NCBI GenBank assembly: GCA_003220535.1
Contig: QHSU01000061.1
Coordinates: 91,905 to 155,904, forward strand
Reading direction: 5' to 3'
From: Candidatus Rokuibacteriota bacterium
Lineage (GTDB): Bacteria; Methylomirabilota; Methylomirabilia; Rokubacteriales; CSP1-6
DNA: 64,000 nucleotides
Shown one piece after another: positions 26,992-35,160 of this stretch (positions within the stretch are counted from its first letter, which is position 1; every line of letters begins with the position of its first letter). The notes beneath the pieces are model-generated. The model did not search any database. It was not told the DNA's origin and saw only the letters and a program-made list of their open reading frames with translations. The translations under genes were made by a program, and so were the position numbers.

Positions 26992-28224
26992 TCACTTGGC
27001 CCATTTGCCCTTCAGGTCGACGTAGGAGGGCATCGCCATGAACTCCTCGGGGGACCACGTCCAGAACTGGCTCACGTTCGGATAGCTGGCGATCGGCACG
27101 TTCTGGAGCACTCCGCCCTTTCGCTCGGTCCGGAGCACGTACACGGTTTGGACGGGGTTGTGGAAGGCGTCGAGCTTCACCTTCCCCCGCGGCCCCTCGA
27201 CCTCGATTTTCTTGAGCGCGGCGAGGAACGCGTCGAGGTTCTCGACGTCGCCCTTCACGGCTTCGAGGGCCCGCGCGATCATCTGTGACCCGAGGTACCC
27301 CTGTTCCGCCGGCGCGTTCATCGGCCGCTTGTACTTGCTCTCGAAGGCCTCGCGCACGCGCCGGTTCTCCGTCAGCTCCAGGGCGGCGCTCCAGTGATAC
27401 GAGAGAATGATGCCGAGGGCCGGGTCGCCGAGCCTATCGAGGAAGCTCTCGTCGGTGAGGCCGCCCTTGGCGATCAGCGGGATCTTTCCCTTGAGGCCGA
27501 CCTCGGCGTACTGGCCGACGAACCGCATGGCGTCGGATCCGAAGATCGCGACGGCCACGACGTCGGTGTCGCGCCGGATTTGCGTCAGGTACGGCACGAA
27601 ATCCGGGACACCCAGTGGCGGGTACAGCTCCTGGATGACCTGGCCGCCGGCTGCGACGAACGTCCGGGCCACGCCCCCGATGTGCTCGTGGCCCGCCGCG
27701 AAGTCGGACGCGATCAGGACCATCTTGCGATAGCCCTGCTTGTGCGCCCATTCGCCGAGCGGGTGGGACGCCTGGCTGTTCGAGAACGAGCAGCGGAAGA
27801 CATAGTCGCTTCGCTGCTTCTGGGTGAGCCCGTCGGCACCCGCGTTCATGATCATGAGGGGCACTTTCTTCTCGATCACGTAGGGGCGCAGCGCGTAGGC
27901 GACGGGCGTCTCGATGATCCCGCCCAGGATGTGGGTGCGGTCGCGCTCCACGAGCTTCCGGGCCTTCGTCAGGCCTTCGTCCGGTTTGTTGCTGCCCGTG
28001 CTTTCGGTCAGTACCTCGACCCGGCGGCCGCCCGCTCGATGGCCGATCTGGCTCCAGTAGAGGAGGGCGCCGTCACGCATGTCGATACCGAGCTGAGCGA
28101 GCGGTCCGGTGTTCGTATAGATGATGCCGAGCTTCACCGGCTCGCGTTCCTGGCCCTGGGCGGCGGGGCCCACGAGGGCCAGGCCCAGCACGAGCAACGC
28201 CCGGCGGAACACGTGGGATCTCAT
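26992..28224 (-). CDS. Liv-type ABC substrate-binding protein
   Basis: 410 aa with an N-terminal signal peptide (to about residue 25, ending AAQGQ). Type I periplasmic-binding fold: VKLGIIYTNTGPLAQLGIDM, ESTGSNKPDEGLTKARKLVE, FGSDAMRFVGQYAEVGLKG. The gene starts the minus-strand operon that continues through two LLM genes, livHMGF, tusA-like and dsrE-like genes, all with gaps of under 80 nt. The start ATG at 28224 has AAGGAGAG upstream. The ligand is unknown. Confidence 0.92.
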   Translation of the reverse strand: MRSHVFRRALLVLGLALVGPAAQGQEREPVKLGIIYTNTGPLAQLGIDMRDGALLYWSQIGHRAGGRRVEVLTESTGSNKPDEGLTKARKLVERDRTHILGGIIETPVAYALRPYVIEKKVPLMIMNAGADGLTQKQRSDYVFRCSFSNSQASHPLGEWAHKQGYRKMVLIASDFAAGHEHIGGVARTFVAAGGQVIQELYPPLGVPDFVPYLTQIRRDTDVVAVAIFGSDAMRFVGQYAEVGLKGKIPLIAKGGLTDESFLDRLGDPALGIILSYHWSAALELTENRRVREAFESKYKRPMNAPAEQGYLGSQMIARALEAVKGDVENLDAFLAALKKIEVEGPRGKVKLDAFHNPVQTVYVLRTERKGGVLQNVPIASYPNVSQFWTWSPEEFMAMPSYVDLKGKWAK

Positions 28225-28270
28225 CGCTGGCTCTCCTTGTTCGCGGATGTCTTGCGGGTCCCGGCCGAGT

Positions 28271-28574
28271 CTAGCGTGGCGGGAACGGAATGTCCGCCGG
28301 ATGTCCGAGCTGCGGCACCTTGTCCACGCACGCGTTGTGGAACTCGTTGCCGGCCTTCCGAACCTCCTGGACGTACGCGTCCAGGACCTGGTTGTGGTTC
28401 TCGGAAGAAGAGGCGCACGCCCGTGGTGATCCGCTGGGCGTTGACCGTGAACGGGCCCGTCCCGGGCATCAGGAGGCCGATCTTGATGGCCGACATCGGC
28501 TGAGCTGGGACCGATCCTCCTCCGACCAGCACCGCGAGCACGGCCAGGACGGCGACATCGGCTCGACGCTTCAT
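28271..28574 (-). pseudogene. Truncated ABC substrate-binding protein remnant
   Basis: The frame from the ATG at 28574 gives a good signal peptide and the first strand of a Liv-type binding protein (IKIGLLMPGTGPFTVNAQR, near residue 30). After VRLFFRE it fails. A shift of frame then gives VLDAYVQEVRKAGNEFHNAC and GHPADIPFPPR up to the TAG at 28271, which looks like a C-terminal end. The middle, some 300 residues, is missing. It is a decayed paralogue lying directly upstream of the intact binding-protein gene. Confidence 0.65.
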
Positions 28575-28740
28575 CAGGGCCTCCTCCGGGGGATCGGACG
28601 TGCGAAGAACATTGCGGACCTTCCGATCGCTGTCAAGAACGCGTGACCGCGCGGACGTCGGCGCGACGAGGCCTTGAACGACGCGTTATCATCGGGGTGG
28701 CGAAACGGAGCCGCGAACCGTCGTGACAGAGGAGGACCGT

Positions 28741-29220
28741 ATGGCAGCCAAGGCCGAAGCGCTGGCGAAACAGTTCGAGGCGAAAGTCCAGGAGGCGACC
28801 GCGGTGCTCGACCGCCTGAGCGACGCCGACTGGAAGAAGACGACGTCGGCGGAGAAGTGGACGGTCGGCGTGGTCGCGCACCACATGGCGGGGGGGCACG
28901 AGGGGATCGCCGGGATCATCAAGACCGTCGCGGGCGGCCAGTCCATCTCGAACTTCACGATGGACATGCTCCACGACATGAACGCGAAGCACGCCCAGGA
29001 GCACGCCAAGGCCACCAAGGCGGAGACCGTCGCGCTGCACAAGAAGAGCGCGGCCGCGGCCGCCGCGGTGTTGCGCGGGCTCAGCGATACCGATCTCGCC
29101 AAGAGCGGGACGGTCCTTACCGGCATGCCGCCGATGAGCGTCGAGCAGGTCGTCGGCGGCATCCTTTTAAACCACATCGACGAGCACCTCAAGAGCATCC
29201 GCGCGACTGTCGGCGCCTGA
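28741..29220 (+). CDS. DinB-like four-helix protein
   Basis: 159 aa from the ATG at 28741, preceded by GAGGAGG; a GTG at 28723 is a weaker alternative. The sequence has the DinB pattern: SDADWKKTTSAEKWTVGVVA, HHMAGGHEGIAGII, and late LLNHIDEHLKSI, giving His ligands for a metal site. Related to but distinct from the protein at 16266. It converges with the MFS gene; a perfect 23-bp inverted repeat separates the two 3' ends. Function is unknown beyond the fold. Confidence 0.75.
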   Translation: MAAKAEALAKQFEAKVQEATAVLDRLSDADWKKTTSAEKWTVGVVAHHMAGGHEGIAGIIKTVAGGQSISNFTMDMLHDMNAKHAQEHAKATKAETVALHKKSAAAAAAVLRGLSDTDLAKSGTVLTGMPPMSVEQVVGGILLNHIDEHLKSIRATVGA

Positions 29221-29263
29221 CCGCGCTTGCCTCTCGGCCGCGGTCGCCGAACGCTGAAGATCG

Positions 29264-29334
29264 AGCCGGCGGCTCAAAAAGGTCCAGATGCGAGGGCGCC
29301 AACGAAGCAGATGGACCTTTTTGAGCCGCCGGCT
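29264..29334. terminator. Perfect 23-bp inverted repeat between convergent genes
   Basis: Arms at 29264-29286 and 29312-29334 are exact complements (beginning AGCCGGCGGCTCAAAAAGG), with a 25-nt loop. The right arm covers the stop codon of the MFS gene. Each arm contains a run of five A or T. It lies at the meeting point of two convergent genes and probably ends transcription from both sides, although the long loop and length are unusual. Confidence 0.6.
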
Positions 29335-30604
29335 AGGCGAAGAAGCCGGGCCGCGGTCGCGCGCGAAGGTCGGCGACGAGCAGGCCGAGCGCGACCAGCA
29401 CGACCGCCGCCGAGCTGAGCGACAGCGACCACTGCACGCCGATCACCGCGCCGAGAACGCCGACCGTCAGGCCGCTGCCGGCGCGCAGGCCCAGTATGGA
29501 GGTATTGAAGAGTCCCACCATGCTGCCCCGGAGGTGGGGCGGGGCCAGCAGCTGGATGATGGTCTGCGCCATCGACGTGAACGCGATGTTGAAGATGCCG
29601 GCCAGGACGAGGAGCGCCACCGCCGCCGGATAGCTCGTCGCCGCCGGAAACAGCGCCATCGACACGCCCCAGACCGCCGCGCACGCGATCGCGGTCCGCG
29701 CACTGAGCCGGATGAACGCCGTGCTCTCGAGCAGCAAGGCGCCGATGATGGCGCCGGCCGCGTTGCCCGCGAGCAGTACGCTGTACCAGGTGCCCGTCTC
29801 GTCGGCCCCGAGATTGTGCGCGTACTCCGGCATCTGGGCTTGAAAGGCGTTGCCGACCAGGAACGACGTGGTGCCGCCCAGCACGATCATCATGAGCAAG
29901 CGCGGATCGGAGCGAGCCTCGGCGAGGAGCCGGCGGATCTCGACGAGCCCGAAGCCGGACGCGCGCCGCCCTCCGTCGCGCCGGTGACCCGTGTACGGGA
30001 TGCGCAGCAGAAAGAGCGTGAATGGAACATAGATGAGGATGTTGGTCAGGAGGCCCAGGCCCGGGCCGAGGACGAGCATGAGCCCGCCGCCGACCGCGGG
30101 GCCGAGAAGAATCGCCAGATACCGGCTCGTGGCGTTGAGCCGGATGGCGCTCGGCAGGCGTTCAGGCCCCACCATGTCGTAGACGATGAGCTGCGACGCC
30201 GGCAGCCCGATCACGCCGGCCCCTCCGTGGACGAGCAAGATCACCGCCGCGTGCCAGATGCGCAGTGTCCCCGTGAGGAAAAGGACGGCCCACGCGAGCG
30301 ACGCGAGCGCGAACAGCCCCTGCGAGATCTGGATGAGCTTGCGGCAATCGAAGCGGTCGGCCAGGGTGCCCGCGTACACCGAGAAGAGGAGGAAAGGCAC
30401 CCAGTGGCTGATGACGGCGAACCCCGCGAGCGTCGGCGAGTGGAACGCCTGGAAGATCACCCAGTAGCTGATGACGTGCTCGATGTTGTCGGCTGTCGCG
30501 CTGAGGAGCACCAGCACGAAGTAGCGACGGTAGTCACGGTGGTGAAGCGCCCCGAATTTCGTGCCCGGCGACGGGGAAGGGGCGGGGAGCGGCGATCGAT
30601 CCAC
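29333..30604 (-). CDS. MFS transporter
   Basis: 423 aa with about 12 hydrophobic segments. The first cytoplasmic loop has the MFS motif A variant GTLADRFDCRKLI, and ALLLESTAF and HLRGSMVGLFNTSILGLRAG in the second half match the EntS-like (MFS_3) branch of exporters. The GTG start at 30604 has no ribosome site; a TATAAT lies 7 nt before it on the same strand, so the mRNA is probably leaderless. The divergent gene at 30703 is an alcohol dehydrogenase. Substrate is unknown. Confidence 0.88.
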   Translation of the reverse strand: MDRSPLPAPSPSPGTKFGALHHRDYRRYFVLVLLSATADNIEHVISYWVIFQAFHSPTLAGFAVISHWVPFLLFSVYAGTLADRFDCRKLIQISQGLFALASLAWAVLFLTGTLRIWHAAVILLVHGGAGVIGLPASQLIVYDMVGPERLPSAIRLNATSRYLAILLGPAVGGGLMLVLGPGLGLLTNILIYVPFTLFLLRIPYTGHRRDGGRRASGFGLVEIRRLLAEARSDPRLLMMIVLGGTTSFLVGNAFQAQMPEYAHNLGADETGTWYSVLLAGNAAGAIIGALLLESTAFIRLSARTAIACAAVWGVSMALFPAATSYPAAVALLVLAGIFNIAFTSMAQTIIQLLAPPHLRGSMVGLFNTSILGLRAGSGLTVGVLGAVIGVQWSLSLSSAAVVLVALGLLVADLRARPRPGFFA

Positions 30605-30608
30605 TGGG

Positions 30609-30622
30609 CCGATTATAATCGG
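30609..30622. promoter_or_regulatory. Palindrome CCGATTATAATCGG with -10 hexamers on both strands
   Basis: A perfect 14-bp palindrome sits between two divergent genes and contains TATAAT on both strands (30614-30619 plus, 30617-30612 minus). Directly before the MFS start it can serve as a -10 element. As a palindrome it could also be an operator. I see no good -35 on either side. Confidence 0.5.
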
Positions 30623-30702
30623 TGGACGGCGAGGTGCGCGCTGCAGGCCGTCGCGGGGCTGGGGCCCCGCCGGCCGAGGCGCGGCTAAAAGAGAGGAACC
30701 GC

Positions 30703-31992
30703 ATGAAGGGCGTGACCCTGCCGACCGAGACGGTGTTCGTGATGGAGGCGTCGCCGATCAAGTTCGGGCTCGGCGCCACCGACGAGATCGCGTACGACGC
30801 CCGTCGACTCGGGCTCAAGCGGGTTCTGATCGTGACCGACCGGCACATCGGCGAGCTGGGGCTGCCCGACCGTATCCGCGCGCTCCTGGAAGAAGAAGGC
30901 GTCAAGGCCGACATTTACGACGGGGTCGAGATCGAGCCGACCGATCGGTCGATGGAAGAAGCCGCGGAGTACGCCCGCCAGCGCGAGCTCGATGGGCTCG
31001 TCGCCGTCGGCGGCGGCAGCGCGCTCGACACCTGCAAGGCCGTCAATCTCTTGACGACGTATCCGGCGCCGCTGCTCGACTACGTGAACCAGCCCGTCGG
31101 CCGTGGCCGGCCGGTCCCGGGTCCGCTCAAGCCCCTGGTCGCCGTGCCGACGACCGCGGGGACCGGGAGCGAGACGACGGCGGTGGCGGTGACCCACGTC
31201 CTCGACCACCACGTGAAGGCCGGTGTGTCGCACCGGCTGTTGCGCCCAGCCCTCGGCATCGTCGACCCGCTCAACACCCTCACCGCGCCGCCCGAGGTGA
31301 CGGCCGCCGCGGGCGCCGACATCCTGACGCACGCGATCGAGTCGTACACGACGCGCCCGTACAACGCTCGGCTCAAGCACCACCCACCCGATCGCCCGGC
31401 ATACATCGGCGCCAACCCGGCGAGTGACATCTGGTGCGAGAAGGCCATCGAGTACGTCGGCAAGTACCTGCGGCGGGCGGTGCTCAACGGGCTCGACCTC
31501 GAGGCGCGCGTGAATCTGGCGCTGGCGGCGAACTACGCGGGCGTCGGCTTCGGCAACGCCGGCGTGCACATCCCGCACGCCCTCGGCTATCCGATCGCCG
31601 GCCTCGTGCGTGACTACGTGCCGAGCGGCTATCGAACCACCCACGCGCTCGTCCCGCACGGGGTCTCGGTCGTCGTGACGGCCCCGGCCACCTTTCGCTT
31701 CACGTACGCCGCGTCGCCAGAGCGGCACCTCCGTGCCGCAGAGCTGATGGGCGTCTCGACGGCCGGCCTCTCCGAGCGTGAAGCGCGGGAAGCGCTGCCC
31801 GGCGCGCTGGTCGCGCTCATGCGGGACGTGGGCGTTCCCAACGGCCTCAGCGCGCTCGGCTACGGCGAGCGCGACGTCCCCGCGCTGGTCGAGGGCACGC
31901 TGAAGCAGCCGCGCCTTCTGAGCGGTGCGCCGCGAGCCGTCGGCTCGGCCGAGCTCGTCGCGATCTTGCACGACTCGCTTCGCTGCTGGTGA
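30703..31992 (+). CDS. Iron-containing alcohol dehydrogenase, hydroxyacid-oxoacid transhydrogenase type
   Basis: 429 aa starting at the ATG at 30703, after GAGAGGAA. It has the Fe-ADH fold: VAVGGGSALDTCKAVNLL (nucleotide loop), TTAGTGSETT, then ADILTHAIESYTTRP and VHIPHALGYPI with the metal-binding His/Asp residues. The insertion ANPASDIWCEKAIEYVGKYL and the VPHGVSVVVTAPA region are close to animal and bacterial hydroxyacid-oxoacid transhydrogenases (ADHFE1-like), which couple 4-hydroxybutyrate oxidation to 2-oxoglutarate reduction. The exact substrate is inferred. Confidence 0.88.
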   Translation: MKGVTLPTETVFVMEASPIKFGLGATDEIAYDARRLGLKRVLIVTDRHIGELGLPDRIRALLEEEGVKADIYDGVEIEPTDRSMEEAAEYARQRELDGLVAVGGGSALDTCKAVNLLTTYPAPLLDYVNQPVGRGRPVPGPLKPLVAVPTTAGTGSETTAVAVTHVLDHHVKAGVSHRLLRPALGIVDPLNTLTAPPEVTAAAGADILTHAIESYTTRPYNARLKHHPPDRPAYIGANPASDIWCEKAIEYVGKYLRRAVLNGLDLEARVNLALAANYAGVGFGNAGVHIPHALGYPIAGLVRDYVPSGYRTTHALVPHGVSVVVTAPATFRFTYAASPERHLRAAELMGVSTAGLSEREAREALPGALVALMRDVGVPNGLSALGYGERDVPALVEGTLKQPRLLSGAPRAVGSAELVAILHDSLRCW

Positions 31993-31996
31993 GCCG

Positions 31997-32019
31997 TCGG
32001 GGCGCTCATCGCGCCCCGA
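31997..32019 (+). terminator. Hairpin after the alcohol dehydrogenase gene
   Basis: TCGGGGCG, a 7-nt loop, and CGCCCCGA form a perfect 8-bp stem 5 nt after the stop codon. No T run follows, so terminator function is uncertain. Confidence 0.45.
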
Positions 32020-32211
32020 TCGCCACCGTCGCGGCCACGCTCTGACAAAAATCGAAGTCGCCGCGCCAGAGTGCCACATCGCGCTGACCATTCGCCCGGG
32101 AATCGCGAACCGTTCAAAGACATCTGTGCCCAGTGAGCAAGAATCGGCGGAGCTCGTCGCTCACCGCGCATCTGAGCTGGCTCCCTCTGGGTGGGATGGT
32201 ATCGACGGTCC

Positions 32212-33660
32212 TCAGTGCGCCCCTCGCACCGGATAGCTCGACGGCGCGATCTCGTCGAGCGGCTTGCCGGTCCAGTGCCATTGCGGGATGGCCTTCCACA
32301 GACGCTCGCCCTCAGCCTGCACGTCTCGTAACAACGCCTGCTCGTCGACGTGCACCGCGCGGCTTCCTTCCACGAGCACCTGGCCGTCGACGATGACGGT
32401 CTCGACGTCGCGTCCGCTGCCACAGTCGACGAGCGCCTTGATCGGGTCGTGTACGGCGCCGTAGTTGAGCTGGAGCAGGTCGACCACGATGATGTCGGCT
32501 TTGGCGCCCAGCGCCAGCCGGCCGAGGTCGTCGCGGCCGAGGTGGCGCGCCCCACCGAGCGTGGCGGCGTCGAAGACGTCCTGCGGCCGCCCGACCCGGA
32601 AGCTTCCGTCGGCCAGGCGGCACATCAGCGCGGCCCAGCGCATCTCGTGGATGAGGTCTTGCGGGTAGGTGTCGGTGCCGAGCGCGATGTTGATCCCGAG
32701 CGCGCGGTAGCGCTCGAACGACTCGAACTTGACGCCCATCTTGGCGTACTTGTACGGCGCGTGGACGACCGTGACGCCGCTGTCGGCGAGCAGCTTCAAG
32801 TCGTCGGCGTAGGGGTAGTGGCACCAGGAGTGCTCGTTGTGGAACACGCAGTGCCCGAGGCCGGTGCGCGGCTTGAGGAATCCAATCGAGTGCAGGAGCT
32901 GGATCGGTGTCTGGCCATGCTGCTCGAGGATGTGGTGGAACTCGCGCTGGTTCATGGCGGCGTGCAGCTGCATCGGGACGCCGAGATCGTCGGCCCACCG
33001 GCGCGCATGACGCAGGAGCTCTGGCGTGCAGGTGTCGAGCTGACCCGGGTAGAGCATCGCGCGGATGCGACCGTTGTAGGCGCCGTCGTACTCCTTGATG
33101 TAGGCCACTGCGCGCTCGAGACCGGCGATGCCGTTGGCCTCGTCCCACTCCCACGCGATCCGGCTGCCGTCGAACGCGTAGCTCGCGGAGCGGAACGCCG
33201 GGCCGACGTAGGCCCGGATGCCGAGCTCGCCCGCGATGCGGGTGAAGCCCGCCGGGCCGCCCGGCATGGTGCCGACGTCCATGATCGTCGTGGCGCCGGC
33301 GCGGAGCGCCGACCAGAGACCATAGGTCCCGGCCACGTCCGCACGGTCGCCGGCGCGCGGCACCGGGACGCCCCGGCGGGGCGCGACGTAGCCGACGAAG
33401 TTGCTCCCGAAGTAGTCGGCCTTGAGCCCGTCGAGGAACACCGCCTGGCCCGCGTTCGTGGCGGCGTGCAGGTGACAGTTGATCAGGCCCGGCGACACGA
33501 GCTTACCGGCAGCGTCGACACGTCGGTCAACCGCTCCGTCGAACTGGCGCCCCACGTGGATGACGCGGTCGTCCTCGAACACCACGCACCCGTTGGGAAT
33601 CAGTTCGTGTCCGCCACCGCTATAGCCGACCACCCAGCCGCCCTGGATCAGCGTTCGCAT
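32212..33660 (-). CDS. Metal-dependent amidohydrolase (cytosine deaminase/chlorohydrolase-like)
   Basis: 482 aa from the ATG at 33660, with GAGGAG upstream. N-terminal beta strands precede LVSPGLINCHLHAATN (HxH site), then MQLHAAMNQREFHH, VVHAPYKYAKMG and the late metal Asp in IALGTDTYPQD. The fold is that of ATZ/TRZ, cytosine deaminase and guanine deaminase. The molecule probably hydrolyses a C-N or C-Cl bond in an N-containing ring. A 25-bp dyad (33800-33824) lies in the shared promoter region with the divergent GlcG-like gene. Confidence 0.87.
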   Translation of the reverse strand: MRTLIQGGWVVGYSGGGHELIPNGCVVFEDDRVIHVGRQFDGAVDRRVDAAGKLVSPGLINCHLHAATNAGQAVFLDGLKADYFGSNFVGYVAPRRGVPVPRAGDRADVAGTYGLWSALRAGATTIMDVGTMPGGPAGFTRIAGELGIRAYVGPAFRSASYAFDGSRIAWEWDEANGIAGLERAVAYIKEYDGAYNGRIRAMLYPGQLDTCTPELLRHARRWADDLGVPMQLHAAMNQREFHHILEQHGQTPIQLLHSIGFLKPRTGLGHCVFHNEHSWCHYPYADDLKLLADSGVTVVHAPYKYAKMGVKFESFERYRALGINIALGTDTYPQDLIHEMRWAALMCRLADGSFRVGRPQDVFDAATLGGARHLGRDDLGRLALGAKADIIVVDLLQLNYGAVHDPIKALVDCGSGRDVETVIVDGQVLVEGSRAVHVDEQALLRDVQAEGERLWKAIPQWHWTGKPLDEIAPSSYPVRGAH

Positions 33661-33799
33661 CGTCGTCACGCTCCTCGGGTACCGACGGCGTGAGCCGTCC
33701 GCCCCTCAGGCCCTCGCCGGCCTGTGCTCGACGGGACCCAATGAATCGAAGTTCGCCGTTCGCGTCGGTCACCGGGATGCTAGGCGGCACCGCCCGACG

Positions 33800-33824
33800 T
33801 GTCAACGCCGGCGCTTCGTTGACA
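33800..33824. promoter_or_regulatory. Perfect dyad TGTCAACG-N9-CGTTGACA
   Basis: An 8-bp inverted repeat with a 9-nt spacer lies midway between the amidohydrolase and the GlcG/HbpS-type gene, which are transcribed away from it. Position and symmetry suggest an operator for a dimeric repressor. No regulator gene is adjacent. Confidence 0.55.
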
Positions 33825-33874
33825 AAGGCTGCTCTACAGTCCGCCCAGCGCGACCCGAAGGAGGCCTGCGAGCC

Positions 33875-34274
33875 ATGAGCAACCGACCTGCTCTGACCGC
33901 GTCGGATGTTCAGAAGATGGTCGTCGCCTGCAAGGGCGAGGCGACCAAGAACAAGTGGAACGTCTCCATCGCGGTGGTGGACGACGCCGGCTACCTGCTG
34001 TATCTCGAGCGGCTGGACGGCGCTGGGCCCGTGACCGCCGAGGTCGCGACCGAGAAGGCGGCGACGGCGGCGCGCACGCGGCCGCCCCACCAAGTTCTGG
34101 GAGGACCGCGTCAAGGAACGGCCCTCGTTCATCAAGTTCCCGGGCAGCCTGCCGATTCAGGGCGGCGTGCCCATCATGTATCAGAACGAGTGCGTCGGCG
34201 CGATCGGCGTGTCCGGGGTTCAGTCTCACGAGGACGAGCAATTTGCCAACGCGGGGGTCGCCGCGCTCGCTTAG
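33875..34274 (+). pseudogene. Frameshifted GlcG/HbpS-type haem-binding protein
   Basis: From the ATG at 33875 (AAGGAGG upstream) the frame encodes the start of a GlcG/HbpS protein: SIAVVDDAGYLLYLERLDGA and TEKAATAARTR. Around 34080 the frame moves by +1, after which it continues correctly as TKFWEDRVKERPSFIKFPG and ends GVAALA at the TAG at 34274. The missing residue region reads RRPTKFW in homologues, so a single-base insertion in the CGGCCGCCCC tract explains the break. It could be a real mutation or an assembly error. Total length fits a complete 132-aa protein. Confidence 0.75.
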
Positions 34275-34377
34275 GGATCGCCGCGCCCTACGGAATCGCT
34301 GCGCGCGGTGAGAAGACCCGCGGCCCGGCGCCGAGCGTCGGACCGCGGGAGCGCTTCAGGCCGTTCGGAGTGCTGCG

Positions 34378-34923
34378 TCAGGGTCGCTGGTTGTCGCTGC
34401 GCGCGACGAGGATCTCGGCGCGACGGTTCTGCGGCATGCACGAACCAATGGGCTGGCGGCAGGCCGGCCTCGTCTCGCCATAGGTGACCACCGAGATGCG
34501 ACCAGCGGGAATTCCGCGCGCGACGAGCTGATCCCGCACGAACTCGGCTCGGCGCTCGGCCAGGGCCAGGTTGTACCGGTCGGTCCCACGCTGGTCCGCA
34601 TAGCCCTCGATCAGGATGGGATAGCTCGAGTTCGCCTTGAGCCACTCGGCGTCGGCATCCAGGATCTTGGCGTCAGCGGCACGCGCCTTGGCCTTGTCGA
34701 AATCGAAGTGCACCGGCCGCAGCTCGGCGACCGGAGCGAAGTCCTGCGAGATGTCGCGAGGGACGAGAGCCGTTTGCAAGTCGTCGGGAGCCATCTTCGA
34801 GCGCAGCGTGCGGAGCCGGGATTCGGCCCCGACGGCGGCGATGGTGATCAACGACACGATCAACGCCGTCAACGTGACGAGGGCGAGCTTCCTGACGACG
34901 GAGCTTCGGTGCTGGCTTCTCAT
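34378..34923 (-). CDS. OmpA-family peptidoglycan-associated protein
   Basis: 181 aa from the ATG at 34923 (GGGAGG upstream). A signal or membrane anchor at about 12-32 is followed by a linker and an OmpA/Pal C-terminal domain (about 75-175). The domain motifs are VHFDFDKAKARAADAKIL, IEGYADQRGTDRYNLALAE, RRAEFVRDQL and GIPAGRISVVTYGETRP. The Cys of a Pal lipobox is absent, so the anchor may be an uncleaved helix. A near-consensus sigma-54 promoter lies 47-62 bp upstream of the start. Confidence 0.87.
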   Translation of the reverse strand: MRSQHRSSVVRKLALVTLTALIVSLITIAAVGAESRLRTLRSKMAPDDLQTALVPRDISQDFAPVAELRPVHFDFDKAKARAADAKILDADAEWLKANSSYPILIEGYADQRGTDRYNLALAERRAEFVRDQLVARGIPAGRISVVTYGETRPACRQPIGSCMPQNRRAEILVARSDNQRP

Positions 34924-34969
34924 CACAAAACCTCCCGCCGGACGTTTCGTCCGGGCGCTAGCTCTTGAA

Positions 34970-34985
34970 AGCAACGGGCATGCCA
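34970..34985 (-). promoter_or_regulatory. Sigma-54 promoter of the OmpA-family gene
   Basis: On the minus strand TGGCATG-cccg-TTGCT differs from the consensus at one base. The predicted start near 34959 gives a 36-nt leader before the ATG at 34923. GTGTAAATTCT/GCGTAAGTTCT repeats lie about 130-175 bp further upstream (35110-35160). Confidence 0.65.
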
Positions 34986-35064
34986 CCGATCGATCGAGGG
35001 CGGGCATCACCGAACCGACCGGATCTCGAGAGCTTGCGCCACGGCGTGAAAAATGTGCCCGGTA

Positions 35065-35104
35065 TGGCTTCATCCCGGCGCGGCGCATCGCCAGGATGAA
35101 GCCA
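35065..35104 (-). terminator. 11-bp perfect inverted repeat after the AhpD-like gene
   Basis: TGGCTTCATCC (35065-35075) and its exact complement (35094-35104) flank an 18-nt loop. It lies 44-83 bases beyond the 3' end of the AhpD-like gene on the minus strand and upstream of the OmpA promoter. A terminator for the upstream gene is likely, although the loop is long. Confidence 0.45.
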
Positions 35105-35109
35105 ACGAA

Positions 35110-35160
35110 GATTTACACGCGCCGTGGGAGAACTTACGCGGCAGAATTTACACGGACGCG
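35110..35160 (-). repeat. Three GYGTAARTTCT-like boxes
   Basis: On the minus strand there are GTGTAAATTCT, GCGTAAGTTCT and GTGTAAATCTT within about 46 bp, starting just inside the 3' end of the AhpD-like gene. They lie 130-175 bp upstream of the sigma-54 promoter of the OmpA gene, where activator sites are expected. The region before 4470 carries CGTAAGTTCTACAC, a similar box. Confidence 0.45.

Noticed and set aside
29264..29334. Insertion sequence with terminal inverted repeats
   Set aside because: Only 25 bases lie between the arms, with no transposase and no target duplication.
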